The notes: a model not told the origin generated them from the letters alone. A stretch of 64,000 nt of DNA from Polytrichum commune (GCA_950295325.1 OX485809.1:11532001-11596000); one strand, 5' to 3'; shown: positions 47,098 to 58,296, counted from the stretch's first letter. Program-made: numbers and translations.

Positions 47098-47719
47098 TAC
47101 TGAATTTGTTAATTTGGGATTTTTTTCGGCATTTTGAGACATTTACAAACACAAGAACATGAGTATATTCACACAAATATTGGAGAATGTTGTAAGATAC
47201 AAATACTTTGAAGCATGTGTTCTTATCAAGAACTCATATCAAGATGGTTTAGGTAGGACAATCCAAACATTAGACCATATTGAAGAGGAAATCATATAAC
47301 ACTCATATTCTTGCAAATAAAATATACAACTTATGGGATGTAAATTGAATATTTATATAGAATTTTTCATAACAAACATGAACTTTGTTTGCAAGGTTGA
47401 ATAAATATGCATTTATTACACAATGCTTTGTAGGTCATAGTGCCTATATTTTATTAGACATGCTAATAATAGAAATCATTCTATATGATTTCTTTTGTTA
47501 AAGTTGGTTTCGAGTGCTCTACCTAATGTGTTTTTGTTGGTGAAGTTGGTGTCATGTGCTCTACCCAATGCGCCTATGTCAACCAACTATTGATTTTGGG
47601 ATATTAGGACTGATAATATATTTGAGATTGTTGACAATATAGTTTCATGCGTCTTCATGTTATTGTGGTCCATATATTAATTTGAGACAAAAGAAAGTTT
47701 CAAATTAACAAATATAGTG
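47098..47719. mobile_element. long relative of the 52404-52656 MITE
   Basis: The left end TACTGAATTTGTTAATTTGGG and right end, inverted, CACTATATTTGTTAATTTG match the termini at 52404-52656. The first ~190 bases match that element closely (GGAGAATGTTGTAAGAT, ATCAAGATGGTTTAGGTAGG). About 370 extra bases then occur before the right end, including a tandem duplication near 47505-47576 (GTGCTCTACC twice). No protein seen. Confidence 0.6.
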
Positions 47720-47924
47720 GTACATATGAGTACTGAATTATATCTACATCTTGTTTTATTGTACTAATTAAAATATCTATTTCAAATTATTTTGACAACA
47801 TACATTTTCCTTGAACATATGGGGTTGGTTGATGAAACCTTGCCCCAAGTAACCACTTAAGCAAAAAATACAAGGCTTAGGGTTAGAGTTGGCGTGGGGA
47901 CGTGCCTCTAATTTTTTGGACATC

Positions 47925-48296
47925 CATTATAGTAGTTTTTTCTTTCCTTTCACGCAACAATTTTGCCATGCATTTAAAAAATATTTTATTGGTGTTTGTG
48001 GGTTTTCATGCAAATAATTCTTGCACATACACTATGCAACTGCCTATTGTGGCTAATGTCAAGCTGGAACCAAGTGACGATATTGTTTTTCCACTCTCAA
48101 ATTCAGATGATGATGTTTGTTCCGCTATTGATCTTTTTGATACAATGCATTTTCCTTTTAGAATTAGAACTCCCACTCAATCTTTGGTTTCTATAGATGT
48201 TCATATAACCCCTTGCAATCCGCTATGCATGAAATTGCCTCTCCGTGGATCTCCTTATCCCTGTCCACCTCTTCACCCTTCTTCATTTTTTTAAGG
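47925..48296 (+). pseudogene. unidentified acidic coding relic, copy 2
   Basis: The plus-strand frame reads QLPIVANVKLEPSDDIVFPL, SNSDDDVCSAIDLF and DTMHFPFRIRTPTQ, ending CPPLHPSSFF. It parallels 6375-6706 for about 300 bases in DNA and in motif order. Upstream of it a second frame carries YWCLWVFMQ, which corresponds to YWSCGFLDAN in copy 1, so a frameshift separates the two parts. Origin unknown; see copy 1. Confidence 0.45.
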
Positions 48297-48299
48297 CTT

Positions 48300-49600
48300 G
48301 AATATTGTCGATGCATTGAAAATGACAAAAGTGTAGGAGAAGGTCTAAATTTGATCTTACTACAATTGATCTTGATAGCATAAATGTGCGTGACATCAAG
48401 TACTTTCACAAGACTACGTAAACTTTGTCACTAGACTATGTCAACTTCACAAGTACATATGTTATATTTATCTTGGATGCAAATACATATGTCATATTTT
48501 GATTATGAATGTCTAGTACGAGTATGTTTTAAATCTTAAATTTTTATTGAAATGTCCAAAAAGTTGGGTAGTTTGGCCTATGGTATATATATTAGAAAAA
48601 ACTCATATAATTAGGTTCTTAATATAATTATATGCTTCAAGGAACATTCATTTCCTAGAAATAATTACATTTTTTTTATTCCTTGTTAGAAGGGCTACAA
48701 AAGTTTCCTACATTGAAACAAATTCTATCACTCGAGATTGGACTAAAATGCATTCCAAGTGATTAGAATGAAGGCCATATAATACAGCAGTTGCGTACCG
48801 GGGTTTTGAAGCTAAGATCCTGATAATAGGACCCAACAAGTACATTACTTTGTGGGGATTGTCAAATTTATTCTAGTAGCATCCACCATGATTACACCAC
48901 AGAAACATATTAAACCAAAAAAATCGGTAACTTATGTGATCATTGGTAGGGCGTGCGTACAACCATGTTATAATCTTGGTGAGGGTCACTGTATCACAGG
49001 ACACACAAGTCTGAATTTCAATAAAAAAAAAGTACTGGGTTTGTTCAAATCTATGTACATAAGCAGACTCTTCAGCAGACTACGTCAACTTCACAAGATT
49101 GCGTCAAAAATACTCCAAAGGAAGCATCTGGACTGTGGAATTAGTGTCTGCGCACACACACCTTGCGAGGAGCTGCCGCCACTGCCATGATCCTTGCATA
49201 GCTTTCACTGCAGTGTCTGTAACCAAGATATTTCGCATTACAAAGTGTCGACAGCAATAAGTTGGCGGTAGTGTGAGGAGTGAGTTAGTTCATGAGTTCA
49301 ATGCCACCATTGCCATCCTTGCGTGCGTAGCTTCCACTACTGCAGTGCCTGGATTCAAGAGATTTGTTGTTACAAATCAATGTTGATAAGTTCGCGGGAG
49401 TGGGAGTAGATTTTCGAGAACCTCACGAAAAGTGTTTCCAATCCTCCACTGTCATCCGTCTTGTATCGTTATACAATATAAGGCAGTGACGCCTGTAATC
49501 AATCAAGCTGTTTCTAGTCATGAAGAGTCGATAATATTATAAGTTTGGAGGAGTTTGCGGACTCAGGCTGATTAATTTTCGACAGCGCGCTTATGACGAG
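48300..49600. other. no gene recognised; probable promoter region of the C2 gene at its right end
   Basis: AT-rich until about 49050, then more balanced. Two diverged ~150-base segments near 49150-49250 and 49300-49390 resemble each other (CTGCCGCCACTGCCATGATCC against TGCCACCATTGCCATCC, followed by GTAGCTTCCACT/CATAGCTTTCACT and GCAGTG), suggesting a local duplication upstream of the gene. Confidence 0.4.
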
Positions 49601-49666
49601 AGTTTTCTGATCAGGTTGGAGGCGGAGTTCTTGCATTGGACTCGGGACAGATTCCACGTCGACGCC

Positions 49667-50059
49667 ATGAAGATGGAGGAGTGGGAGCTCGAGGTCACGG
49701 TGTCGCATGCGATGGGCTTGAAGAAGGTATCAACTCTGGAGCAGAATCCTTACTGTTCCGTGTGGTATACCCGAGGGGATGCGCGAAGAATAGCTCCTCA
49801 CAAGAAGGGCGGCACCAATCCCATGTGGGACAAGGTCATCCAGCTGCCGATCCATCATAACCACCTGCAGCGTCATTTTGGCAGTGTCATTTTGGAAATC
49901 CGTCACAAGAGTTACGCCCGGGACAGCATCATCGGGACTGCCATAATCCCACTCTCCGATATGAAAAACGGCGAGGGCGCCATCCGAATCTACGATGTGG
50001 ATCCGGTGGGCAAGGTTGGAGTGGCACTCATGCGGAAGAAGAGGGAGCCAGTGTTTTGA
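49667..50059 (+). CDS. small single-domain C2 protein (SRC2-like)
   Basis: Encodes 130 residues from the ATG at 49667 (MKMEEWELEVTVSHAMGLKK); the frame is open further upstream but has no earlier ATG. It is almost entirely one C2 domain, with LEVTVSHAMGLKKV, NPYCSVWYTRGD, HKKGGTNPMWDKVIQLPI, GSVILEIRHK and SIIGTAIIPLSDM, followed by IRIYDVDPVGKVGVAL. The GGTNPMW motif is typical of plant SRC2-like C2 proteins, which act at membranes in stress responses. Most loop aspartates that bind calcium in classic C2 domains are replaced (SDPY is QNPY; loop 3 keeps one Asp), so calcium-independent binding is likely. A GGGAGA minisatellite follows the stop, and a broken copy of the 3' half lies 0.3 kb downstream. 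Confidence 0.85.
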   Translation: MKMEEWELEVTVSHAMGLKKVSTLEQNPYCSVWYTRGDARRIAPHKKGGTNPMWDKVIQLPIHHNHLQRHFGSVILEIRHKSYARDSIIGTAIIPLSDMKNGEGAIRIYDVDPVGKVGVALMRKKREPVF

Positions 50060-50082
50060 TGACCTCCAGTGGTAGGAGTAGA

Positions 50083-50108
50083 GGGAGAGGGAGAGGGAGA
50101 GGGAGAGG
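50083..50108. repeat. (GGGAGA)n minisatellite
   Basis: Four hexamer units just after the C2 stop codon. The downstream copy has GGGGTA/GAGGTA units at the same place, so the array predates the duplication and has since diverged. Confidence 0.9.
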
Positions 50109-50324
50109 TGGGCAACTTTTGACATCTGCTTTTGTTCTTGTTCTAAATTTTAGAGACAAGTTGAGGCAAGTTTTGTTTCGTTGCCAAAAATATATATACA
50201 AGGTCATCAAGATGTGGAGTAAAAAGTGGGGCAACTCTTTTGGGTGCACCTTCAAACATGGATCTTAAAGAATAAGAATATGTCATATTGTATCTTAGTA
50301 CATCGTAATATTGTTATCGTCCGG

Positions 50325-50745
50325 CTGTTCATCCATCATAATCACCTGGAGAGTCATTATGGCAACAAGAGTCACGCCCGTGACAGCAAATTCGGGACTG
50401 CCATAATTCCACTCTCCGATATGAGGAATGGCGAGGGCACCATCTGAGTATACGATGTGGATCCGGTGGGCAAGGTTGGAGTGGCACTCATGCGGAAGAA
50501 GAGGGAGCTGGTGCTTCGACCTATGGTGGTAGGGGTAGGGGTAGAGGTAGAGGTGGGCAACTTTTGACACCTTCTTTTGATCTTGTTTTAAATTTTAGAG
50601 ACAAGTTGAGACAAGTTTTGTTTCATTGCCAAAAATATACAAGATCATCATGATCTGGAGTAAGAAGTGGGGTAACTCTCTTGGGTGCACCTTTAAGCAT
50701 GAATCTTATAGAATAAGAATATGTCATATTGTATCTTATGACTTC
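50325..50745 (+). pseudogene. tandem degenerate copy of the C2 gene 3' half
   Basis: Matches 49850-50310 for over 400 bases, through coding sequence, stop region and 3' flank. Coding parts read IHHNHLESHYGN, GTAIIPLSDMRNGEGTI and then an in-frame TGA where the intact copy has CGA (Arg). About 20 bases (TGTCATTTTGGAAATCC) are deleted. It lacks the N-terminal half of the C2 domain and cannot encode a full domain. Confidence 0.85.
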
Positions 50746-50759
50746 ATGATATTATATTT

Positions 50760-52400
50760 CATGAACTTATCTTTGACATTTTGATATTCTATTAAGAACT
50801 TACTTTGAGTTATTATAGTCTTCTTTGGCCAATGCCGCAACATATTAGATAGGAGGTGCTCCCAAGGTTATCCCTCTCCAACCTCTAGGAGCAGATTTGG
50901 TGTATGGAAAGGCTTCACCAAAATTAAATTTTTTTTACCAATGGAATTAATTCTTTAACTTCAACAAAGGACAATTTGAAAAAAATTGAATGAAGGCATG
51001 CATATAGTGGGGCATCATTAAAGGAAAGGAAAAGATATTGGGAAAGGTGGTGAGGAACACGAACAAGGATATGGTGAAGAGTATGAAGAAGATGGCTATG
51101 GTGGAGGTGAGGCGTAGATGGTGGATATGAGGGATAGCTTACGATGAAACCAACCACCATGGCCACGATTAATAAAGCAATCTCTATGCAAGCATGTGAC
51201 GACACGCACAGGCTGCGGTGGCAACTAGGTAGTCATGGATTTAGGAAACAACACACTTCTACTAAAAGTTATTATAGTTATTGCATTTCCGGATCTTGTT
51301 TTATGGGAGCTCCTTGTAGAACTCTTCTTTGGGAAGTGTATGGCTTGCGTGACCTAAAGTGCATGAAGGAGTTTGTTATGATGTGAGAAGAAACTGGCTT
51401 TGAGGAAGTCATCCTAAACCCTAAACCCAATCCCACAACACCTTCTCAAATGCCACATGGTTAATATGGTTACTATGGTTGTGTGCAACTTATATAAGCA
51501 CATTATATTATGATAAAGTGTCAATATTTTTTCCCTGTGGGAATCCTTGAGAAAGTGTCCATCAAACTCCAGTGTAGAAATTAAGTAATCTCTTTCAATT
51601 GCTCCATACACCATGTCACGTATGTGTATGTGCTCCTTGAGTAAAACCCTGCACAACCCGGTAGCATCAAGAATATTCCTAATCAAGAACATTCAAAATA
51701 GTATGATAAAAAATTTAAAGATGCTTAATGGCCTTGCTCATGACAAAGAACCAAAGCCTTGACATCAACAACAACCGTTATTTGTCCCGGGTTATGTATC
51801 TAAATGTCAGAAACAAAATGTAAAATTTTCACCCTAGGTCCCTTGCAAACTGGAATCAATTTTTTGCCTAGATACACGTCAATATCGTTTCACAATCAGT
51901 AGATAATGGCATCCCTGTTGATGCACAAACCTCAAATTTTCGTCAAGTTTTAACATTCACAATGTTCATTGCAAATCATCTTGATATGAAGATTATGTCA
52001 CGCCTTAGAGGATTGTTTGTTTGGGCTTCTTGATGAGTTTCTCTTTGCACAGTGGGCACACTTGAGGCCCAATGTCCCTTTTTTTTTAGAGACCATGTGG
52101 TGCACATATTTGAATGATACATGGCAAAAAGCAAGCCCTCTTCAGTTTCTTAGAGTTAGGAGTTGCCTCAGGATTGAGTGGCGCCGACTAAGAAAAAGAA
52201 GAAGAGGCCTCTTTGAGCACACCAAAGCAAAATATGCACTCTACAAACATCTTAGAGCACACATTAATTTTCTTGGAATGTATAATAAATGAGCATGTAT
52301 TCATGAATTTGGTATCGCTTAATAAAGATTCCAACCCCTCCTTAATTTTGAGATTTGGCAAAGTAGTGCATGTTTTGGGGATTAGTTCCAAACGCATCAA
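50760..52400. other. no gene recognised
   Basis: No supported gene. Several 60-97-codon frames on both strands carry no recognisable motif. Confidence 0.5.
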
Positions 52401-52403
52401 AAT

Positions 52404-52656
52404 CACTATATTCGTTAATTTGGGATTTTTTCGGCATTTTGAGACAGCTACAAATATAAGAACATGGATAAAATCACACAACTATTGGAGAATGTTGTAA
52501 GATGCAAATAATTTGAAGCGGGTGTTCATATTAAGAACCCAATTAAGAACTCATATCAAGATGGTTTAGGTAGGATGACCCAAACATTAGACCATGTTGT
52601 TGTGATCCATATATTAATTTGAGACAAGAGAAAGTCTCAAATTAACGAATATAGTG
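52404..52656. mobile_element. short MITE, TIR CACTATATTCGTTAATTTG
   Basis: The left end CACTATATTCGTTAATTTG and the inverted right end are identical over 19 bases. Flanks are ATCAAAAT and ATCAAAT, a possible imperfect 7-8-bp target duplication, which would fit hAT rather than Harbinger. 253 bp, noncoding. A longer relative is at 47098-47719. Confidence 0.75.
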
Positions 52657-52659
52657 ATC

Positions 52660-53620
52660 AAATGGGATAATTAGTGTAGTGTGGTTTATTCAAGACATCT
52701 ATCGAAAGGTAGGCAACACACCATTGGTCATCCCTTGGGGTCCAGGCACATGGACCCATATAACCCATTCACCCACTCAGGAGAAAAACGAATGATGCCA
52801 TCCCGACAAATTGGTAACATCACCAATATCTACCTACTACATCTCCAAGTGGAACAACCTGTTCATCCATTCTTCATGCCTTTACATCTCCTTCCACATA
52901 TTTGAGGTGGGACCATTAGGTAGGCAAATACCTACAAGTGCCATGTGGAAGTGGCTCCTCCCCCCACGGGACCATAGGGTAGGCAATCACCATTTGGGGG
53001 CACCCATCCATATTTATCCATTCTTGGGTGCCTACAATTATGGGATGGGTGCCAAGGGGATCAACCCATCCATTATCTAGATGGGTACAAGGTGGACAGG
53101 TTTGTAGGAACCATGGGACTATTCCATCAATGGATATGCACCAAGTTGTTTTTTTCGAAAAAAATGGGTGGATGGATCCATGTGAGTTTAAAGTTTACAT
53201 TTTAGGGTTAAATGTTGTACCATTATCATTTACGTATAAATCAAAAACTTATTTCTATTGAAAATTAGCGGACATGTCCTTTCTAGGCCTCTAGGCAATT
53301 TAGTCTATTAGTGTATGTGACACTAAATACCATAACAAATTTGTACTATGACATGTCATTCTACCAATGCAATAGGCTTTAGTCACCTATGACAATATGA
53401 GATGAATTTGGCAGATACCACATAAGCCCAAAAGTCAAAGACCATAATGCCATTGCTAGAAGCCACATTGTCATCCATGCTATATGTTGTGCTCATTGTG
53501 CTCATTGTATAATATATTTCCTATATAGACAACAATAGGTGGGTGTGAAATCTCCTACAAGTAATATATGTGTTATATTTACATACTAAACCATGTAAAC
53601 ATGTGCCTAGAGCTTCATGT
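52660..53620. other. no gene recognised
   Basis: The left part (52680-53110) is C-rich and has repeated ATCCATT and GGTAGGCAA motifs; the right part is AT-rich. No coding motif or clear terminal repeat found. Confidence 0.4.
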
Positions 53621-53631
53621 TGTCTAGGTAG

Positions 53632-53980
53632 CAGAGCCCAACATTTTCCTTTTTAATTGCACCCATACCCAGACCATGCCCATCAGCAGTGACCTATGCC
53701 CACCCATGCCCACCCATAGCATGACATGTGCGCACCCATGCCCACCCACGCCCCACCCATGCTATTCAAATTGCACCCATGTTTCAAAAATTGTGTAATG
53801 TGTATTGTGTGATTGTGTAATGTGTCTTGTATGATTGTGTAATTGTGCCCCACCCATGCCCACCCATGAACAATAATATCGCAGCCATGCCCAGCCATGC
53901 CCACCCATGAACAATAATATTGCACCCATGCCCACCCAAAACCCATGGGCATGGGTATGGGCACCCGATGTAGGGCTCTG
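53632..53980. mobile_element. hAT-type MITE filled with a CCCACCCATG minisatellite
   Basis: Ends CAGAGCCC.ACAT and, inverted, CAGAGCCCTACAT. Both sides carry the perfect 8-bp direct repeat CTAGGTAG (53624-53631 and 53981-53988), the hAT target-duplication length, and CAGAG-type termini also fit hAT. The interior is largely degenerate CCCACCCATG units, with short GTGTAATTGTGT units in the middle (53790-53850). 349 bp, no transposase. Confidence 0.85.
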
Positions 53981-54248
53981 CTAGGTAGCCTCACCCTCTA
54001 GGAGATTGATGAAAACGTAACAAAATATTTGACTATAACTTGATATACTCTATTCACAACTAGTTGACCCAAATTCAAAATCAAAGACTCTCCCAGTTTA
54101 GTCTAGTGAGACCTGATTTCAATGAAGTGGCCCTCAACTTAAATTGAACTTGTTTTGTTGAAACCAGTTCATCCACAATGAATGAGTTTATCTAAACGCC
54201 GGTCATGAAACCTAAGCCCCAGTGAAAGTTCACAACACCTCCCAAAGA

Positions 54249-54265
54249 GGGGGGGGGGGGGGGGG
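54249..54265. repeat. G homopolymer
   Basis: Seventeen consecutive G residues. Confidence 0.95.
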
Positions 54266-54516
54266 TGAAAATACCAATTACTATGTAAATCTTAATATTA
54301 CTATTTAAAACCAAATCAACACCTAAAGCAGGGTCAGAGACCGCAGATTGTTTAACTTACTGTGAAGAAGCAATAACCCTATTGAGGTCAGGTTTTTACT
54401 GCACCCAGATGATAGGTGTTGGGAAATGAAATCCTCTCGCGAACCGTTTCTAACTTTCTAGAAAGTAATACCGATTGTTTCACATGAGCTTAATGGATTG
54501 TTCCTTGTTCATATAA

Positions 54517-55051
54517 GGGCCGCTTTATACCTAGAGGCCGGGCCAATTCGTTGTGGAAGAGGCTTGAAATCTTCACTTGTGATTGGTCAAAAGGCTGAAA
54601 TCAGTCCCAACCCCTTTACACCTAGAGGCCGGGCCAATTTGGTGGTATGAATTTTTTAATCAAAAAATGCATGGTATGACACGGCCCGAGCTCATTGAAT
54701 TGGGTGCACTCAAAATGGAAGGCCAATTCTTGGCCTTGGGGCAAATGTCAAATTTCAATTAAAAAAAAATCTTTAATAAAACATGAATTTTTTTAGCAAA
54801 CCATATCCATTGGATTATGTGGAAATATGAACGGCTCTATGCTAGATTATGCTAGATCCGTTGGATTATGCTAGATTTACTGAATCTGCCTAGCTTCTTG
54901 GCCCTAAGGCCTTTGCACATGGGAAATTTGGCCCCCATTATAATCTTATTATAATGTGTAGTTGAGGGCGGCCTCCAACCCAAAAGGGGATGAAATTTCA
55001 TGCAATCGGCCTCAAGGGGAATTGGCCCGGCCTCTTGGTGTAAAGCGGCCT
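54517..55051. mobile_element. Harbinger-type MITE, GGGCCGCTTTATACC ends
   Basis: The left end GGGCCGCTTTATACC and continuing AGAGGCCGGGCCAATT match the inverted right end AGGCCGCTTTACACC, AGAGGCCGGGCCAATT. TAA is on both sides (54514-54516 and 55052-55054). A second copy of the subterminal motif (TTTACACCTAGAGGCCGGGC) at 54604-54623 suggests a terminal duplication or nested piece. No coding frame. Confidence 0.75.
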
Positions 55052-55694
55052 TAAGTAGTTGTAGGATGAAGAGCATGTTAATCAATATTTTAATCAAAAG
55101 TTTGTCTCGTTGATCCTGGACGATGAGCTAGTTGTCACAGGACAAATGACAGAGCTTATAGGATTGTTCCCTATTTATATAAGTAGTGCATCATTTATGG
55201 TATTTATGCCTCTGTTCTACTTGACTTTAGCTAAGGGCACTTCACACACAAGGCTGAAGGCCCATGACCACGGCAAAGGAAGAGCTCTCATTGGTCGAAA
55301 AGGCGGGGACCGTCCAAGTTGACTTCACACTAGGAGGTGGAGGCCTAAAGGATCAAAGAAAAGTTTGTGGATGAAAAGTCTACATGGAGTCCTACATGGC
55401 AGGCAGTGGATAAGGGTGTATGGTCTGTCGGAATTTGCGCCAGGCCCACCTCCAAGAGGTAGGCATGACGCAAATTCCAGCAGACCATGGCAGTGAAACA
55501 GCTGGAAATGGTTGTCAAGATTATTTTAATATTTTTTCCAACAGTAACTTTTTCCAGGACATAGTTGTTAAAATGAGGCATATGGCCGTTTCTCCCACAT
55601 GCCCAGAAGTCGAAGTAGTTAGAGTATATTGTATGTGCAATTGAAGTAGACAATTTTTTTGAGCAAAATTTTTTTGATAATTTTTTTTCCTTCA

Positions 55695-56684
55695 ATGGCA
55701 GGATTTTCGCAAGATGTGAGTAAATCCGAAACCCAACAATGGAGCCAAAATTCTCCTTGGATGTCATGGAGTCAACCACAATTTGGATTGCACGGACCCT
55801 CATTAGAAAGTAGAAATTTCAACAATTTTCAATTGTTTACTGATGAAGATGTAGAGTTAATTGATACACAAATGCCACAAAATGTAGAGAGCAATAGAGA
55901 TGTGAACATTAGAGGAGAAGCAGAAGATATTTCTAGGAAAAGATGATGATATTGGCAAGGGCAGTAGCTATAAAATCAAAAGAAACATAAAAAATAAAAA
56001 TAAAATGAATGGATTTGGGAGATTCGGAAGGTGAAGAAGAAATTCTAATTAAATGGCGACATTATGAGATTGAAACTCTCATAGCCATTCGCAGTGAGAT
56101 GAAAGAAGAATTCGCCAAATCTGCAAGAAAACAAGATATGTATTTGTAAATTAGATTGATTGTTGTTAATTTCAAAAGCATAAATTGAATGAAATTATAA
56201 AAGTTCAGATACAGATTGGACCAATTGGGCCTTTTTAAAGGCCTTCGCCTTTGCCGCCTGCCCTGGGCCCCCATTTCCCCCCATTGAAGACTTAGCCGAA
56301 TCGGGGGCCCCAGGCTTCGAACTCGAGACCTCCTCGCTATGGGTGAGGAGCCTTAGTATGTGGTATAAACATATTTGTCCCTCTCTTCTAGTTGGTAGAA
56401 TTTCTAGCATACTGTATTTATCCCCTTACATTATATTCTACTATATCCCATAATAGTGACTTCTATTGTTGTTGTAATCTGGAACAGGAATGAATGTTTG
56501 GATTAAACTGCATGCTCGTATGGTATCCACATTGCGTAATTTTGGAAAAATACGATTAGCATGTAAGAAGAAATACAAGGTCTTGCTTATAGAATACAAA
56601 TATGATAAACGTTCAAATGAAATTTTAAGACATAATAGACGAGATTCTCAGTACTATGAGCAGATGGACATGTGGAATGGATAG
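55695..56684 (+). pseudogene. PIF/Harbinger ORF1, Myb/trihelix-like DNA-binding protein
   Basis: In active elements this protein binds element ends and helps the transposase enter the nucleus. ATG at 55695 (MAGFSQDVSKSETQQW), with a Gln/Ser-rich N-terminus and acidic stretch, then a stop at 55944. Farther on, in a shifted phase, WRHYEIETLIAIRSEMKEEF at about 56051 is the first helix of the Myb-like domain. After a probable intron (about 56137-56488, donor GTATTTG, acceptor GGAACAG) come the remaining helices: IKLHARMVSTLRNFGKIRLA, CKKKYKVLLIEYK, then MDMWNG and a stop. The order W-E-LI-R, then W-HARM, C-KK-L-EYK is that of the family. Stops and a phase shift show it is dead. Confidence 0.72.
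56215..56400 (-). mobile_element. candidate tRNA-derived SINE inside the ORF1 intron
   Basis: On the minus strand, CTAAGGCTCCTCACCCATAG leads to GGTCTCGAGTTCGAAGCCTGG. The GAGTTCGAAGCC resembles a pol III B box (GGTTCGANTCC) and the region before it a weak A box, as in plant tRNA-derived SINEs. The body is GC-rich (GGGGGAAATGGGGGCCC), unlike the surrounding AT-rich intron. No target duplication was resolved. Confidence 0.4.
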
Positions 56685-56889
56685 CGTGCAAGCATGGTCA
56701 ATCAGATGCCAACAAGTACTCAAGAGGATGATGACCATTACAGTATGAAGACCACACAACAGAATTCACCTGTAAGCATTGCCGTGATGTGGGCCGACTA
56801 CTAGTTAGAAATTAGGCATTTTATATGTTATTGTTATTTTCAAATTGATATTTATATGATAATGTAATTTAGTTGTTTAAATTGAAAAC

Positions 56890-58200
56890 CGGTCTTAAGT
56901 TCAAGACCGGGTGACTCGGTAAATGGATGTGATAGGTAGGATTTGGAAAATATAAGATTTACCGGCAGATGGTTACCTAACTACCTAAAGGTTCTAGAAG
57001 GTCTAGCCTTTTAGTTTCCTATTTGTTAGCGGGATAAGGTCTCTAGAAGCCTTAAATCCGAACTTTCCTATTGGCTTGCCGGATTAGTCTTTAACCCAAA
57101 ACTTCCTTATCTTTAGCGGAATAAGGGTTCTAGAAACTTTTAACCCAAATTTTTCCTATTTCAAGCAAGTTAAGGATTCTAGAAATTTTTTACCCAAAAG
57201 GTCTCCTATTAGTTAGTCACTTGGCGTTCTAGAATTTCTTACCCGAATGGTTTCTATTGGCCGAAGGGGACAAGGAAAAAAAGTATTTCAGGGGTGTTAG
57301 AAGTGTGTTAAGGGGGAACGTTAGCATTTAGAGTTAGTACTTGTGTAGAGTTGAAGGAGTTTTGAGCATTTTTTAGAAGAAGAAATATTTAGGAAGTTCA
57401 TCTGTACAAAATGGGTGAGGGGGTGAGAGTTTTAGAATGACTAAGTTGCACTAAGTGTACTATTTGTATTGTTTCATTCATTATTAAGTGAGCAGAACTT
57501 TGGAATAAAATATTTGTGAATTGTGAATGATTAAAGTGTTCGATTGTTATAAAAATTTGAGAGGATATTCTTTATGAGATATAGAAATTGAGGTAAAAAT
57601 TTGGGAGCTTCAGTCTTTGAGGAGAAAAAGTTGTGAAGGGTTGAAGTGAAGGGTGTCTAGGAACAAAGACAACTAGGATAACAAGGTTTGAAAATATAGA
57701 TATTTTTTAATATTATAGTTATGGCTACAAAAATTTGACACTACCTTTTCATCTTATTTATTTATTATGTGTCAAAATTTGAGATTGATTGGACTTAATG
57801 GTTAGAAGTAATTAGAGTTTTACTGACCGGTTGTTATACCACAGCATTCATGTTAGGAAGGTAGTGTTAGGAAAACATGCATAACTTTTTAGTATGAGCT
57901 CCGTTTGTGCTGAAATTTGGTGTGGATACTTTTGGTAAGGTATTTAATACGTGTACCAAGTTTCAGTTGAAGAAATTGACTTAGGAGAGAATTATGCTAT
58001 TCTGAAGTTAAGTAGGACAACATTGAGAGGAATTTGCAACAAGGGTGTAGGAGAAGGGAAAAATACTATAAAATTTTAAACACTACCATAAAAAAGGAGC
58101 CATGTGCTTACCGGATAATGCACATTTTTCTTGACAGCGCTACAAAGGACCCAAAAAAAAATTTCAAGACAAAATAGAAGGGTTTCTAGAATAGATAATT
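56890..58200. other. unassigned insertion between the two Harbinger genes
   Basis: Begins with a hairpin (ACCGGTCTTAAGTTCAAGACCGG near 56888-56910) and contains four or five degenerate ~60-base units with TTCTAGAA and CCTATT near 57000-57240. It then has a TGGTTAGAAG, CAAGTTTCAGTTGAAG type segment. The bounds TGTGATAGG (56928) and ATACCACA (to about 57844) could be solo-LTR ends (TG...CA), but no flanking duplication was seen. No coding frame. Confidence 0.3.
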
Positions 58201-58296
58201 AGTAATTCTTCAAATTTGATTGCATATTTTCAAGCAACAACAGATTTACTGAAAAATATAGATACTCATATTGCAACCTTAGTACAGAAGTTATAG

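Noticed and set aside
49616-49666. 17-residue N-terminal extension of the C2 protein
   Set aside because: It would need a TTG start; the ATG at 49667 opens right at the domain and is preferred.
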